Of a DNA stretch of 64,000 nt, positions 31,853 to 42,994 are shown piece by piece. Numbering within the stretch: the first letter of the stretch is position 1; the number at the start of each line of letters is the position of its first letter. The notes below the pieces were generated by a model. The model did not search any database. It worked only from the letters and a program-made list of their open reading frames with translations, and was not told where the DNA came from. This stretch comes from Ahaetulla prasina (taxonomy: Eukaryota > Chordata > Lepidosauria > Squamata > Colubridae), in the NCBI RefSeq assembly GCF_028640845.1, contig NC_080546.1, positions 70,330,723 through 70,394,722 of the forward strand, in the 5' to 3' direction. The translations under genes were made by a program, and so were the position numbers.

Positions 31853-32520
31853 GTCAAGCATTTCTGACAGATATACGTATAAACATTATTATGAATACAT
31901 GAAGTTGATACGAATAAATGGGGACAGTAGGACAGTAGGCACATTGGCGCGCTTATGCACAGCCCTCTTAGGAACAAGGTGAGGTCTACGGTAGACAATC
32001 TAAGGTTAAAGTTTTCGGGGTTTGGGGAAGAAACCACAGAGTCAGGTAGTGCATTCCAGACATTGACCACTCTGTTGCTGAAGTCGTACTTCTTGCAATT
32101 GAGTTGGAGCGGTTTACCTTAAGTTTGTATCTATTGTGTGCTCATGTATTGTTGTGGTTGAAGCCGAAGTAGTCATTGACAGTTAGAATGTTGTAGCAGA
32201 TAATTTTATGTACTACGCTTAGGTCAAACCGAAGGCGGCGTAGTTCTAAGGTGTCTAAACCCAAAATTTCAAGCCTGGTGGCATAAGGTATTCTGTTGCA
32301 AGCAGAGGAGTGGAGGACTCTTCTTGTGAAATAACTCTGGACTTTCTCAATTGTATTAATGTCCGATATGCAGTGCGGGTTCCAGACAGATGAGCTGTAT
32401 TGGAGAATTGGTCTATCAAATGTTTTGTATGCCCTCTCTCTCCCCACCCCTCTATGTATATGTTTCCAGATCCGGTTAAGAGAAGAGTTGGAAATACTTT
32501 TCTTCCATGTAAATATATAC
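31806..32520 (-). mobile_element. CR1/L3 LINE 3' half with (AAAT)n tail
   Basis: Minus strand: 'AYKTFDRPILQYSSSVWNPH', 'NVWNALPDSVVSSPNPENF', then a 3' UTR and a tail of about ten AAAT units (31812-31853). It is immediately downstream of gene copy 2, as CR1 sequence is in copies 1 and 3. Confidence 0.85.
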
Positions 32521-32709
32521 CGCCCTTGTTTCTATTTCAATATTATTCTGCACATTGTCTGATATGAAATCTTAATCAAATATTCTAAAAGTAAAATTCA
32601 GTAGTGGTTACCAGCAAGAGTGAATCAAAGTTCTTCAAGCAGGTTTAGAAAAATTATTCACAGAAAGAGAAATTTGACATTTTTATTTATTTATTTATTT
32701 ATTAAACTA

Positions 32710-34098
32710 TTATTGCTTGGTCTCAAGAGATCTTCCTGATGACTTTGGAGAGGAGTTGACTCCTAATAAAACCCGGCTTGATCCGATGGCCACACTGCCG
32801 AAAGATTTCTTCCATTGAGTCAGCTGCAGCCTGAACCACCCAGACTTCACAATCAGCTTGCAGATCCCGGAGACCAGAAAAAATATCCAGAACTTTGAAA
32901 CTCACCAAAAAACTTCTTCAATTTGTTTGGAAGTCACCACAACCAGTTTCATGTATTGCATGCAGCAGCCAAGGCATATAACCTTCTCCCTGACTTCCAA
33001 TGGAACTAGCGAAGACTTCACAATCAGAGGCCTTTCCTTCTCAGGCCTCCTTGGCAAGGTTGTGGGCTCTTTCAGGCCAGGCTTGATCTCCATCTGAGAA
33101 GGCCTCAGAGATCATGACAGTAGTCTTCTGGGCCAAATCAGGCAGCACCAGCTCTGGAGGCTGAACCTTCTCCCTGACTTCCAATGGAACTAGGGAAGAC
33201 TTCACAATCAGAGGCCTTTCCTTCTCAGGCCTCCTTGGCAAGGTTGTGGGCTCTTTCAGGCCAGGCGTCCTGACAGTAGTTTTCAGAGCCAAATCAGGCA
33301 GCACCAGTACTTGAGGCTGAACCTTCTTCCTGACCTCCAATGGAACTGGGAAGACTTCACAATCAGAGGCCTTTCCCTCTCAGGCCTCCTTGGCAAGGGA
33401 GGGGGCTCTTTCAGGGGGCTCTTTTTGATCTCCGTCTGAGGAGGCCTCGGAGGCGTCCTGACAGTAGTCTTCTGGGGAATATCAGGCAGAACCAGCGCTG
33501 GAGGCTGAACCTTCTTCCTGCCCTCCAATGGAACTGGGAAAGGCCTGCATGGTTCGCTGAGTGGCTGAATGGATGAGAGTCAGAGAAGAGGACTTCCTGG
33601 TTGCCCCACCAATGCAGGTCATTATTTTTGATCTCTGGACCGGACTCCTTGCTGTCCTTCTTCTTCAGGTAGGGCAACTTTTTCAGCATACAATCCATCC
33701 TGGTTTCCACTTGGAACAAAGGCTGAATGGTGCCTCGAATGGGTTTACTCCCCTGAGGCCTTTCCCCCTCGGGCCTCCTTGACAAGGGAGGGGGCTCTTT
33801 CAGGCCAGGCTTTATCTCCCTCTGATGAGGCTTCGGAGGAATCCTGACAGTAGTCTTCTGGGTGAAATCAGGCAGCACCAGCCCTGGAGGCTGAACTTTC
33901 TTCCTGACCTCCAATGGAACTGGGGAATATGTCACAATCTAAGGCAAGACCTGCGTGGTTCGCTGAGTGGCTGAGGAACTGGATGGATGGGAGTCAGAGA
34001 AGAGAACTTCCTGGTTGCCCCATCGATGCATTGATCTATGGACGGGACTCCTTGCTGTCCTTCTTCAGGTAGGGCAACTTTTTCAGCATATGATCCAT
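32710..34098 (-). pseudogene. Tandem-repeat gene, copy 2 (short array)
   Basis: The ATG at 34098 starts 'MDHMLKKLPYLKKDSKE', with the same 11-nt deletion in the first unit as copy 1. A second full unit (33935-33540) is nearly identical to 19840-19440 in copy 1; three or four short units (33560-32990) follow. The 66-nt exon is 65 nt here (32969-32905) and reads 'QIEEVF'. The intron is shortened to about 30 nt. The final exon (32874-32710) has TG instead of AG before it and one inserted base near 32726, which creates a stop before the usual 'SETKQ' end. It is therefore more damaged than copies 1 and 3. Confidence 0.6.
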
Positions 34099-34196
34099 CC
34101 TGTCGTGGAGAGTGAGTGTTGGAACTGGAAGGAGATCCTATCAAGAAAGTAGGAGATTTGCAACTCCAGGTTGAAAGGAGCGGTCCTTGGTGCTCC

Positions 34197-34197
34197 C

Positions 34198-34241
<44 letters not shown>

Positions 34242-34350
34242 CTCTCTCTCTCTCTCTCTTCCTTTCTTTCTCTCTCTCTCTTCCTTTTTTTTCTTTGTCC
34301 TTTCCTTTCCTTTCCTTTTGTTTCTCTTTCTTTCTTTCTCTCTTTTATTT
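34197..34350 (+). repeat. (CTTT)n microsatellite in gene copy 2 leader
   Basis: Same position as in copy 1 but with a different run of CTTT, CT and CCTTT units, so it has changed length since the duplication. Confidence 0.95.
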
Positions 34351-34639
34351 ATTTCTATTATCTATCATCCACTCAGCTCCGCTCTTTTCCGTTCTTATCT
34401 CATCCACACAGTTCCGATCTGTTCTGTCGTTATCTCCTCCGGTCTGCTCTACTCTACTTTTGTCTCCTCTACTCCGCTTCGCTCTCTCTGCTTTTATATC
34501 ATCCACTCTGCTCTGCTTTGCTCTTAGCTCCATTCTGCTCTTATCTCCTCCACTCCTTTCTGCTCCTCTCAAAACACCTCCACTAAACTATCCTCCACTG
34601 TCCTCTCCTCAACTCTGCACAGCTCCACTCTCCTCCCTT

Positions 34640-34730
34640 TTGCCTTTATATATCTTCCCCACAATGGCCCCAGGGCCATAGCGCTGTGACATCGCAGCAT
34701 TATGTTCTCATGTGGGACAGGTGATATCAT
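34640..34730 (-). promoter_or_regulatory. Putative TATA promoter of gene copy 2
   Basis: On the minus strand 'gggaagatatataaaggcaa', with the same upstream boxes as copy 1. It faces away from the matching promoter of copy 3, so the two genes are divergent, about 2.5 kb apart. Confidence 0.5.
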
Positions 34731-34988
34731 AAGGCAAGGGTCCTCTTTCTTCCTAAAATAGTTAGGATGAGATATGGAGGATTATCCCCTTGATAACCCC
34801 CTTGATAACCCCCTTGATAACATTTGCGATATCATGGGGAGGAAAGCTAGGGGTCACCTATGGAATGACCCAGTATGATGGTGCCCCTCAACCTGCTAGA
34901 TCTCAAAAGAACCTAACCCAGATTAAGGCTGATCAACTTTACTCTTTGATTGGCTAAATCTGTCACTGAGCTTGGTTTGTTTATTTGT

Positions 34989-35035
<47 letters not shown>

Positions 35036-35715
35036 TTATGAGATATGAGATATGAGCTATATGAGATATGATATACTGAAGTTGTGTAGAGTTTCCTGCC
35101 TGGGCAGGAATAAAAAAATTTTTCAAGAGACAATTGGACTTTCTGGTTTTTCTTGGAAGACATTTTGCTTCTCATCCCAGAAGCTTATTCAGTTCTCTTG
35201 AATGAGAAGCAAAACATCTTCAACTTTTGTGACTTCCTGAAAAGCCAAGTCTATGGAGAAGCCGGATTCGCTTAACGATGGTGTGACTAATATAACAACT
35301 GCAGTGATTCAGTGGCTGGAAAGGTCATAAAATGAAGCAAAATTCACTTAACAAATGTCTCCCTTAGTCACAAAAATGTTGGGCTCCATTGTGGTCATAA
35401 GTTGAGGACTACCTGTGTTAAGTATCAAGCAGTCCTCGTCTTACAACCATTCATTTAGTGATGCTTTGACGTTTGATGCTTGGCAACTGGCATGTACTTA
35501 TAACGGCTGCAGTGTCCCGGGGTCACGTCATCCCCTTTTGCGACCTTCTGACCAGCAAAGCCAGTTAAAAATGTCTCACTTAGCAACAGAAATTTTGGGC
35601 TCAGTTTTGGTCATAAGTCAAGGACCAGTTTAGCTTGTTGGAAATCAACCATGCTGCGATGGTGGCTTTACTGGTCACACGGTCTCAAAAGGGGATCACA
35701 TGACCTTCAGAAGAA
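34731..35715. repeat. Spacer between divergent gene copies 2 and 3, left part
   Basis: Holds the shared upstream segment to about 34976, an (ATTT)n tract (34977-35037), the 'ctttctggtttttcttggaa' repeat (35110-35200) and the repeat with 'gaggactacctgt' ends (35260-35640). No gene is visible. Confidence 0.6.
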
Positions 35716-35850
35716 AGTTAAAACTGAAACTCCAATACTGGAAGCTTTTAAGAAGACATTGGTCTGAGATGATTGTAGAGTCACCTGCCTGAGCTAGGGG
35801 TTGGACTAGAAGACCTGCAAGGTCCCTTCCAACTCTGTTATTCTGAAATA
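35716..35850 (+). mobile_element. CR1 LINE 3' end
   Basis: Ends 'ggttggactagaagacctgc', 'ttccaactctgttattctga'. Inverted paralogue of 25676-25800. Confidence 0.85.
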
Positions 35851-36564
35851 ATTGGAGAATTCTACTCAGTTCAAAGTTCGTCTGATTAAAACAATAGCCG
35901 TGACTCATGGAAACAGCAGATAATTATGTTTAGCCAAGGTGTTCAAAATATCCAAAGACATTATTAATCGGGTATATCTTTAACAGACGGTGGGACCCTG
36001 AACGTAACACAATTTCATATTCTTGTTTGATTTATTATTATTTATTTCATATCTAAAGTCTCTTCCAGTAATGAAACTATTTTTCTCCAATCCAGAAAAT
36101 GTCCAGCAAGTGAATGGCAGCTCAAATCTCTGGAGAAACAGCAAACACCTTGATATACCGTGTAACCCCGTAACAAAGAAGGAATTGGGAGGTGCAAAAC
36201 TGATTGTAGGGAGATCTGATGCCATGAAGGTTGTTCAAAACTGAAGAGATTAGGAAACTCTAAAATTAAAAAGCTGCTGGTGTTTAAAGCCACTGGAGCA
36301 AAGGCAGCTCTGAAATCAGAAGCTGCATTGAATCACAAAAATCACACAGTTCAAAACAAACTTTATTTCTTTATTCATCTAAATTAAAGGATTGACCATC
36401 TCACAAAGGAAGAGATTCTGGATGATCTGCAACAAAACTAAAATGCAGGTAACCCTTGACTTGCGACCACAATCAAGACCAAAATTTATGTTGCTAAGTG
36501 AGATGGTTCTTAAGTGAGTTTTGCTCCATTTTATGACCTTTCTTACCACCATTGTTAAATGAAT
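35851..36564 (-). other. Inverted upstream segment with L2 empty site
   Basis: Inverse of 21290-21800 joined to 25480-25680, with no L2 between them. The uninterrupted target sits at 36031-36058. The frame 'MASDLPTISFAPPNSFFVTG' (36225 downward) is preserved. Intact L2 and SINE alternatives of the same site lie at 21801 and about 51530. Confidence 0.8.
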
Positions 36565-36777
36565 CTCTAGAGTGGAATTAAGGAGAAACTTCCTGAGATC
36601 AATTAACCAGTGGAATAGCTTGGCTTCAGAAATCGTGGGTGCTTCATCACTGAAGGTTTTTAAGAAGAAACTAGACAGCCACTTTTCTGAAATGCTATAG
36701 GTTCTCCTGCTTGAGCAGGTGGCTGGACTAGAAGACCTTCATTCCATTCTATTCCATTCCATTCCATTCCATTCCAT
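36565..36777 (+). mobile_element. CR1 LINE 3' end with short (ATTCC)n
   Basis: 'ggagaaacttcctgagatca', 'ggttctcctgcttgagcagg', 'ggctggactagaagaccttc', then about seven imperfect ATTCC units. Inverted paralogue of 21035-21275. Confidence 0.85.
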
Positions 36778-37189
36778 ATAATCTATTCCTGCCCAGGCAG
36801 GAAACCCTACACCACTTCAGTATATCATATCTCATATATCTCATAATAAAATAATAAAAAATAATCGTAATAAAATAATAATATAAAATAATCATAATAA
36901 AAATATATAAACTAAAATAAAATAATCATAATAAAAAAAATAAAAAAAAACTCAGCTCAGTGGCAGACTTAGCCAATCAAAGAATAAAGTTGATCAGCCT
37001 TAATCTTGGTTAGGTTCTTTGGACATCTAGCAGGTTGAGGGTGACCCCTAGGTGACCCCTAGCTTTCCTCCCCATGATATCGCGAAGGTTATCAAGGGGG
37101 TTATCAAGGGGCTTATCAAGGGGATAATCCTCCATATCCCATCCTAACTATTTTAGGAAGAAAGAGGACCCTTGGCTTATGATATCACC

Positions 37190-37270
37190 TGTCCCACATG
37201 AGAACATAATGCTGCGATGTCACAGCGCTATGGCCCTGGGGCCATTGTGGGGAAGATATATAAAGGCAAC
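37190..37270 (+). promoter_or_regulatory. Putative TATA promoter of gene copy 3
   Basis: 'gatatataaa' at 37255-37264, preceded by 'ctatggccctggggccat' and 'gcgatgtcacagcg'. The purine-rich leader (37270-37540) follows. This is the plus-strand member of the divergent pair. Confidence 0.5.
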
Positions 37271-37552
37271 AGGGATGAGAGTGGAGCTGTGCAGAGTTGA
37301 GGAGAGGACAGTGGAGGATGGTTTAGTTGAGGTGTTTTGAGAGGAGCAGAAAGGAGGGGAGGAGATAAGAGCAGAGTGGAGCTAAGAGCAAAGCAGAGCA
37401 GAATGGATGATATAAAAGCAGAGAGAGTGAAGCGGTGTAGAGGAGACACAAGTAGAGTAGAGCATACCAGAGGAGATAACTACAGAACAGATCGGAACTG
37501 TGTGGATGAGATAAGAGCGGAGCTGAGTGGATGATAGATAATAGAAATAAAT

Positions 37553-37670
37553 AAAAGAAAGAAAGAGAAAGAAAGAAAGAAAGAAAAGAAAGAAAGAAAG
37601 AAAGAAAGGAGAAAGAGAAAGAGAAAGGAAATGAAAGGAAGGGAAGAAAGAAAGAGAGAGAGAGTGAGAG

Positions 37671-37704
<34 letters not shown>

Positions 37705-37766
37705 GAGAAAGAGAAAGAGAAAGGAAAGGAAAGGAAGGGAAGAAAGAAAGAGAGAGAGAGTGAGAG

Positions 37767-37845
<79 letters not shown>

Positions 37846-37850
37846 CAGAC
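37553..37850 (+). repeat. (GAAA)n microsatellite in gene copy 3 leader
   Basis: Longest of the three leader microsatellites, about 300 bp. It contains an internal near-duplicate of about 110 bp ('gaaaggaaatgaaaggaagg' and 'gaaaggaaaggaaaggaagg'). The polyphenylalanine-type frames across it are low-complexity artefacts. Confidence 0.95.
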
Positions 37851-37953
37851 AGATGGGAGCACCAAGGACTACTCCTTTCAACCTGGAGTTGCAAATCTCC
37901 TACTTTCTTAATAGGATCTCCTTTCAGTTCCAACACTCCCTCTTGATGAGAGG

Positions 37954-39439
37954 ATGGATCGTATGCTGAAAAAGTTGCCCTACCTGAAGAAGAAGGACAG
38001 CAAGGAGTCCCGTCCACAGATCAATAATAATGACCTGCATTGGTGGAGCAACCAGGAAGTCCTCTTCTCTGATTCTCATTCATCTACTTCCTCAGCCACT
38101 CAGCGAACCACGCAGGTCTTGCCTCTGATTCTGAAGTCTTCCCCAGTTCCATTGGAGGGCAGGAAGAAGGTTCAGCCTCCAGCGCTGGTGCTGCCTGTTT
38201 TGGCCCAGAAGACTACCGTCAGGACCCCACCAAGGCCTCCTCAGGTCAAGGTCAAGCCTGGCCTGAAAGAGCTCATACCCTTACCAAGGAGGCCCAAGAG
38301 AGAAAGGCCTCAGAGGGAAAGGCCTCTTATTGTTGCCCTACCTGAAGAAGGACAGCAAGGAGTTCGGTCCACAGATCAATAATAATGACCTGCATTGGTG
38401 GAGCAACCAGGAAGTCCACTTCTCTGATTCCCATTCATCTATTTCCTCAGCCACTCAGCGAACCACACAGGTCTTGCCTCTGATTCTGAAGTCTTCCCCA
38501 GTTCCATTGGAGGTCAGGAAGAAGGTTCATTCTCCAGCGCTCATGCTGCCTGATTTGGCCCAGAAGACTACCGTCAGGACCCCACCAAGGCCTCCTCAGG
38601 TCAAGGTCAAGCCTGGCCTGAAAGAGCTCATACCCTTACCAAGGAGGCCCAAGAGAGAAAAGCTTCAGAGGGAAAGGTCTCTTATTGTTGCCCTACCTGA
38701 AGGACAGCAAGGAGTTCGGTCCACAGATCAATAATAATGACCTGCATTGGTGGAGCAACCAGGAAGTCCTCTTCTCTGATTCTCATTCATCTACTTCCTC
38801 AGCCACTCAGCGAACCACACAGGTCTTGCCTCTGATTCTGAAGTCTTCCCCAGTTCCATTGGACGTCAGGAAGAAGGTTCATTCTCCAGCGCTGATGCTG
38901 CCTGATTTGGCCCAGAAGACTACCGTCAGGACCCCACCAAGGCCTTCTCAGATTGAGATCAAGCCTGGCCTGAAAGAGCCCACACCCTTGCCAAGGAGGC
39001 CCAAGAGGAAAAAGGCTCAGAGGGAAAGGCTTCTTATTGTGATGTCTTCCCCAGTTCCTTTGGAGGTCAGAAAGAAGGTTATATGCCTTGGCTGCTGCAT
39101 GCAATACATGAAACTGGTTGTGGTGACTTCCAAACAAAACGAAGAAATTTTCCTCAGTGAGTTTCAAAGTTCCCTCACTTGAGGCAGTGATTTTTTCCCT
39201 AGAAGCTCTGTCGCTGATCACGATTAGTTCTCCCAGTCGATCCTGGAAATCCCTTTTTTCTGGATTTCTTTTCTGGTCTCTGGAATCTGCAAGCTGATTG
39301 CGAAGCCTGGGTGGTTCAGGCTGCAACTGACTCAATAGAAGAAATCTTTCGTCAGTGTGGCCATCGGATCAAGCCGGGTCTTATTAGGAGTCAACTCCTC
39401 TCCAGAGTCATCAGGAGGATCTCTGAGACCAAGCAGTAA
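37954..39439 (+). pseudogene. Tandem-repeat gene, copy 3 (three units, best preserved 5' end)
   Basis: The ATG at 37954 starts 'MDRMLKKLPYLKKKDSKESR' and stays open for 127 codons through a complete first unit: 'NNNDLHWWSNQEVLFSDSH', 'TTQVLPLILKSSPVPLEGRK', 'TTVRTPPRPPQ', 'KPGLKELIPLPRRPKRERPQ'. Unit phase marks lie at 37975, 38333 and 38688, spacings of 358 and 355, both one base off a multiple of three, so each unit is in a new frame. The third unit (38691-39050) runs into the 66-nt exon (39091-39156) and stops in the former intron after 'SEFQSSLT' (39182). The final exon (39276-39439) is open to 'SETKQ' but has TG at its acceptor (39274-39275). Confidence 0.6.
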
Positions 39440-39639
39440 TAGTTTAATAAATAAATAAATAAAAATGTCAAATTTCTCTTTCTGTGAATAATTTTTCTAA
39501 AGCTGCTTGAAGAACTTTGATTCGCTTATAACCACTACTGAATATTGCTTTTACAATATTTGATTAAGATTTCATATCAGAGTATGAGCAGAATAATACT
39601 GAAATAGAAACAAGGGCGGCATATATTTACATGGAGGGA

Positions 39640-40071
39640 AAGTGTTTCCATGTCTTCTCTTAACTGGAACTGGAAGCATATACATAGAGAGGAGGGTGGG
39701 GGAGAGAGAGAGCATATAAAACATTTGCTAGACCAATTCCTGAATACAGCTTATCTGTCTGAAACCTGCATTGCATATCGGACATTAATTCAATCGAGAG
39801 AGTCCAGAGATATTTCACAACAAGTGTCCTCCACTCCTCTGCTTGCAATAAAATACCTTATGCCACAAGACTCCAAATTTTGGGCTTAAACTGTCTACTG
39901 TTGACCTCACCTCATTCCTAAGAGGTCTGTAAGGGACGTGCATAAGTCCACCTGCGTGCTTACCATCCCTGTCCTAATATTCCTTTTTACTTACACTTTT
40001 CATGTATCCAAATAATGTTTATACTTTTACTTGTTATCTTATATATGATTGACAAATAAATAAAAATTAAA
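39640..40071 (+). mobile_element. CR1/L3 LINE 3' fragment
   Basis: The C-terminal part runs into 'tctgtaagggacgtgcataa' and ends in 'gacaaataaataaaaattaa'. Its opposite-strand paralogue at 14911-15240 has lost the last 100 bp to gypsy scrap B. Confidence 0.8.
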
Positions 40072-40266
40072 TGCTAGATGTGTTATTAAACAAGGAAAGA
40101 ATGGTCGGAGGAGGGAAGGGAGCAGAAACACAGAGAAAGAAGATGAGAGAAGGGAAAAGAAGAGAAGAGGTTAAGAGGGGAGGAGGAAAACATTATCAAA
40201 AACAGTGATATAGCATGCTATCAGCTACATGATGAGATGAGGCTTGGCTGTCCACCAAAGTGGTAG
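40072..40266 (+). other. Unit flank with L1-II empty site
   Basis: 40072-40192 matches 14362-14486. At about 40192 the sequence continues 'cattatcaaaaacagtgata' where the left unit has L1-II. The remaining 75 bp lead into the gypsy C LTR; the same stretch should lie in the first gap. Confidence 0.75.
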
Positions 40267-40455
40267 TGTTATGTATGTTCCTACTGGTGGGGATTTCAAG
40301 CAGGAAAACATTTGAATTCTATTGGTTGCCACCTGGCCCAGGTGTGTATAAAAGAAGGGCATCCTGCCTGCTTTGTTTGCTGAAGTCTCACTCTAAATAA
40401 AAGAGCTATTGTCACTGGTCTGGTCTCGAGACTCCTCCATTCCCCCGATCTAACA
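40267..40455 (+). repeat. Gypsy C 5' LTR
   Basis: Starts 'tgttatgtatgttcct' and ends 'cccgatctaaca' (TG...CA). It contains 'gtgtataaaag' (about 40343) as TATA box and 'aataaaag' (about 40396) as polyadenylation signal. It differs from the 3' LTR at a modest number of sites, consistent with an old insertion. Confidence 0.9.
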
Positions 40456-40480
40456 TTGGTGACGAGGTTGGGATTGGACA
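40456..40480 (+). promoter_or_regulatory. Gypsy C primer-site region
   Basis: 'ttggtgacgaggttgggatt' directly follows the 5' LTR, as expected for a tRNA primer site. The tRNA is not assigned. Confidence 0.5.
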
Positions 40481-40530
40481 AACCAAGCTAATTAACAGAT
40501 TGAAGACGAAGCAAGAAAGGAGCCAACAAG

Positions 40531-41487
40531 ATGTCCAAAACTGCCAACAACCTGAGGCCATTTGACCGGACTGCTGAGAAATGGGATTCCTTCATGGCCA
40601 GATTCGACTGCTTCCTCGAGGCAAACGACAACCATGGGCTGCTGGACAATAGAAAAAGAACGCTTTTCGTCTATCATTGCGGGCAAGCTGTGTTCAGCAT
40701 AATAGAGGCACTCACCGCTCCAACACCAGTCCAAGTGGTAGAGTGGACCGTCCTAAAGGACACCCTCAGAGCTCACTACGCGCCAGCTCCATCGATCTTC
40801 GCCCAACGATTCGAATTCAAGCAGTGACTGCAACGTGAGGCAGAATCCATCAGCGAATACATCGCTGCCCTTAGGCAAGCAGCCATCCTCGCTGACTACC
40901 AAGGGTTTTTGGATGCTGCCCTTTTAGAGCAATTTATTTGTGGCATCGCAGACACACACTGCACCAGCTGCTGTTAGCGAAACACAAATGAACACTACAA
41001 ATCGCAATTGACGAAGCTATAAGTCACGAGCTGTCCAACCAAGCTGTCGTCAACATGCAGCACCCAGGGGGAAACAAAGCCCCAGTGAGTTCAACACCCA
41101 TCTACTACAGGGTTGCCCAAGCTAAGCCTTCAGCATCATCAAACCCGGCAGAAAAAGAAGATGGAGAAACGGGAGAAGGAAAAGAAGCAGTTTTCCGGAC
41201 AGAACATTCCCCACGAGGCAGCGGACTCGTGTGCTGCAGCTGCGGGGGGGACCACCACCGGAAGAACTGTCGTTTCCATGACTCTGTTTGCCACTGCTGC
41301 GAGAAAAAAGGGCACCACAACCAGTTCAGATGTTTCAACATTCCTGCCATAGAGAGCGTGTGGAAAAGAAGCCAGCTGGCCCGCAGCTGTTTCCGCGCAA
41401 GCGCAAACAAAATGGCCACCACAAAAAGAGCGCGAATTGAAATCAAGTCACTATCAAAAGAGCCTGCACAGAACCCGAAAACAAAAC
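40531..41487 (+). pseudogene. Gypsy C gag, broken
   Basis: Starts 'MSKTANNLRPFDRTAEKWDS' and stops at 40825 after 'FEFKQ' (TGA). The capsid continues in frame with 'ESISEYIAALRQAAILADYQ'. The nucleocapsid knuckles 'CSCGGDHHRKNC' and 'CHCCEKKGHHNQFRC' (about 41233-41330) are intact in the frame that opens at 41055. It then runs 'RARIEIKSLSKEPAQNPKTK' into the inverted RT. No aspartic protease motif is seen. Confidence 0.85.
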
Positions 41488-41800
41488 GTTTACCCCAAAT
41501 TGCAGCCGGGTGCATTTAAATTCCCGCCTTTGGTTCACGATTGTTTGTGCTTCCGCTGTAGTCTCATCAATGGATAGTTGCTGGTAAGCCTGGGCCAGGT
41601 TGAGTTTGGCAAAAAATTATCCTGGTCCCATGGAGTGCAGAAGATGCTGCACGACGGGCACCGGGTAAGCACTTTTTTGTAGGGCTTTATTAAGGGTCGC
41701 CTTGTAGTCCGCGCAGATGCAGTAGGACCCATCTGACTTGATGGGAGTCACTAGGGGGTTTCCCAACGAGCGTGGTTGATGGGAATGAGGATCCCCTGCT
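41488..41800 (-). pseudogene. Inverted reverse-transcriptase segment in gypsy C
   Basis: On the minus strand, against the rest of the element: 'ARWETPLVTPIKSDGSYCIC', 'ADYKATLNKALQKSAYPVPV', 'AKLNLAQAYQQLSID' (the first catalytic Asp is Asn here) and 'FKCTRLQFGV'. A stop replaces a residue before 'FFAKL'. Normally protease lies before it and the YxDD box after it; both are absent. Breakpoints are shared with gypsy A, B and D. Confidence 0.9.
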
Positions 41801-42464
41801 CTAGGCTATAAATTCGATCAGGCGGGAATACATCCCACTGAATCTAAAATCAAAGCAATCAAAGAAGCGCCAACCCCTCAAGATAAAACCAAATTGCAAG
41901 CATTCCTAGGCCTCCTAAATTTTTACGTGTCTTCCTAAAACAAAAGGCTACAGTAGCTGAACCCCTCCACAGACTCCTAGCTAACAAACAACCTTGGGTC
42001 TGGGGGAAGGAGGAAGCATCGGAGTTCTCGAATGTCAGGAAACTCCTGAGGACAGTCTAGTGATGCAATACAATAAAACGCTTCCCCTAGTCCTTGTCTG
42101 TGATGCGTCCCCTTTCGGAGTGGGCGCTGTATTTAGCCATCAGCTATCCAATGGTTCCGAGGTGCCAATTGCTTATTTTTCTAGAACCCTTTCTAGCCCC
42201 GAATGGAACTACAGCCAACTAGACAAGGAAGCCCTGGCTGCAGTTGCTGGGGTGAAGAAATTCCACGAATACCTGTTTGGAAGGCATTTTGAACTCGTTA
42301 CCGACCACCGTCCCTTGCTTGGACTGTTGGCTGGGAACCGATGCACTCCCATCGCACTGTCGCCTAGATTGACGAGATGGGCACTATTTTTGTCAGCTTA
42401 CAATTACACATTGATCCACCGCCCCGGCAAGGACTTAGCCCATGCTGATGCTCTAAGCAGATGA
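41801..42464 (+). pseudogene. Gypsy C RT tail and RNase H
   Basis: Begins 'LGYKFDQAGIHPTESKIKAI' and 'TKLQAFLGLLNFYV', the thumb side of gypsy RT, then has a frame break near 41990. RNase H (41994-42464, 156 codons) has 'CDASPFGVGAVFSHQL' with its first Asp, 'YSQLDKEALAAV' with the catalytic Glu, 'VTDHRPLLGLL' with the second Asp, and 'HRPGKDLAHADALSR' with the last. All four acidic positions are present, so this domain is nearly intact. Confidence 0.88.
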
Positions 42465-42574
42465 CCACTTCCGGAGTTGGTGGCTGATCCAACTCCGGGT
42501 ATACCGGCTTTGCTCATTGACTCTATGACTATTGGACCACTAACATTGTCTACATTAGCGAAGGCATCGTGACA

Positions 42575-42994
42575 CGATATTGCACAATATTATTAGGGGA
42601 CTGGAGGCTAAAACATATGAAGAATGGTTGCAGGAACTGGGTATGTCTAGTTTAATAAAAAGAAGGACTAGGGGAGACATGATAGCAGTGTTCCAATATC
42701 TCAGGGGTTGCCACAAAGAAGAGGGAATCGGGCTGTTCTCCAAAGCACCTGAGGGTAGAACAAGAAGCAATGGGTGGAAACTGATCAAAGAAAGAAGCAA
42801 CTTAGAACTAAGGAGAAATTTCCTGACAGTTAGAACAATTAATAAGTGGAACAACTTCCCTGCAGAAGTTGTGAATGCTCCAACACTGGAAATTTTTAAC
42901 AAAATGTTGAATAACCATCTTACTGAGATGGTGTAGGGTTTCCTGCCTGGGCAGGGGGTTGGACTAGAAGGCCTCCAAGGTCCTTTCCAACTCT
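42575..42994 (+). mobile_element. CR1 LINE 3' end inserted in gypsy C
   Basis: Frame 42580-42936 ('RRTRGDMIAVFQYLRGCHKE', '[19 protein letters not shown]') is a CR1 C-terminus, followed by 'gggttggactagaaggcctc' and 'ccaactctgttgt'. It lies between RNase H and integrase and runs directly into the microsatellite. Confidence 0.88.

Noticed and set aside
40072..40192. L1 5' UTR fragment
   Set aside because: It matches the 5' end of L1-II, but copies I and III have different 5' sequence, and here it directly continues a CR1 tail in the duplicated unit. It fits better as locus flank.
41488..41800. Assembly error as cause of the RT inversion
   Set aside because: Identical breakpoints recur in independent, diverged copies A, B and D, so a single misassembly is unlikely.
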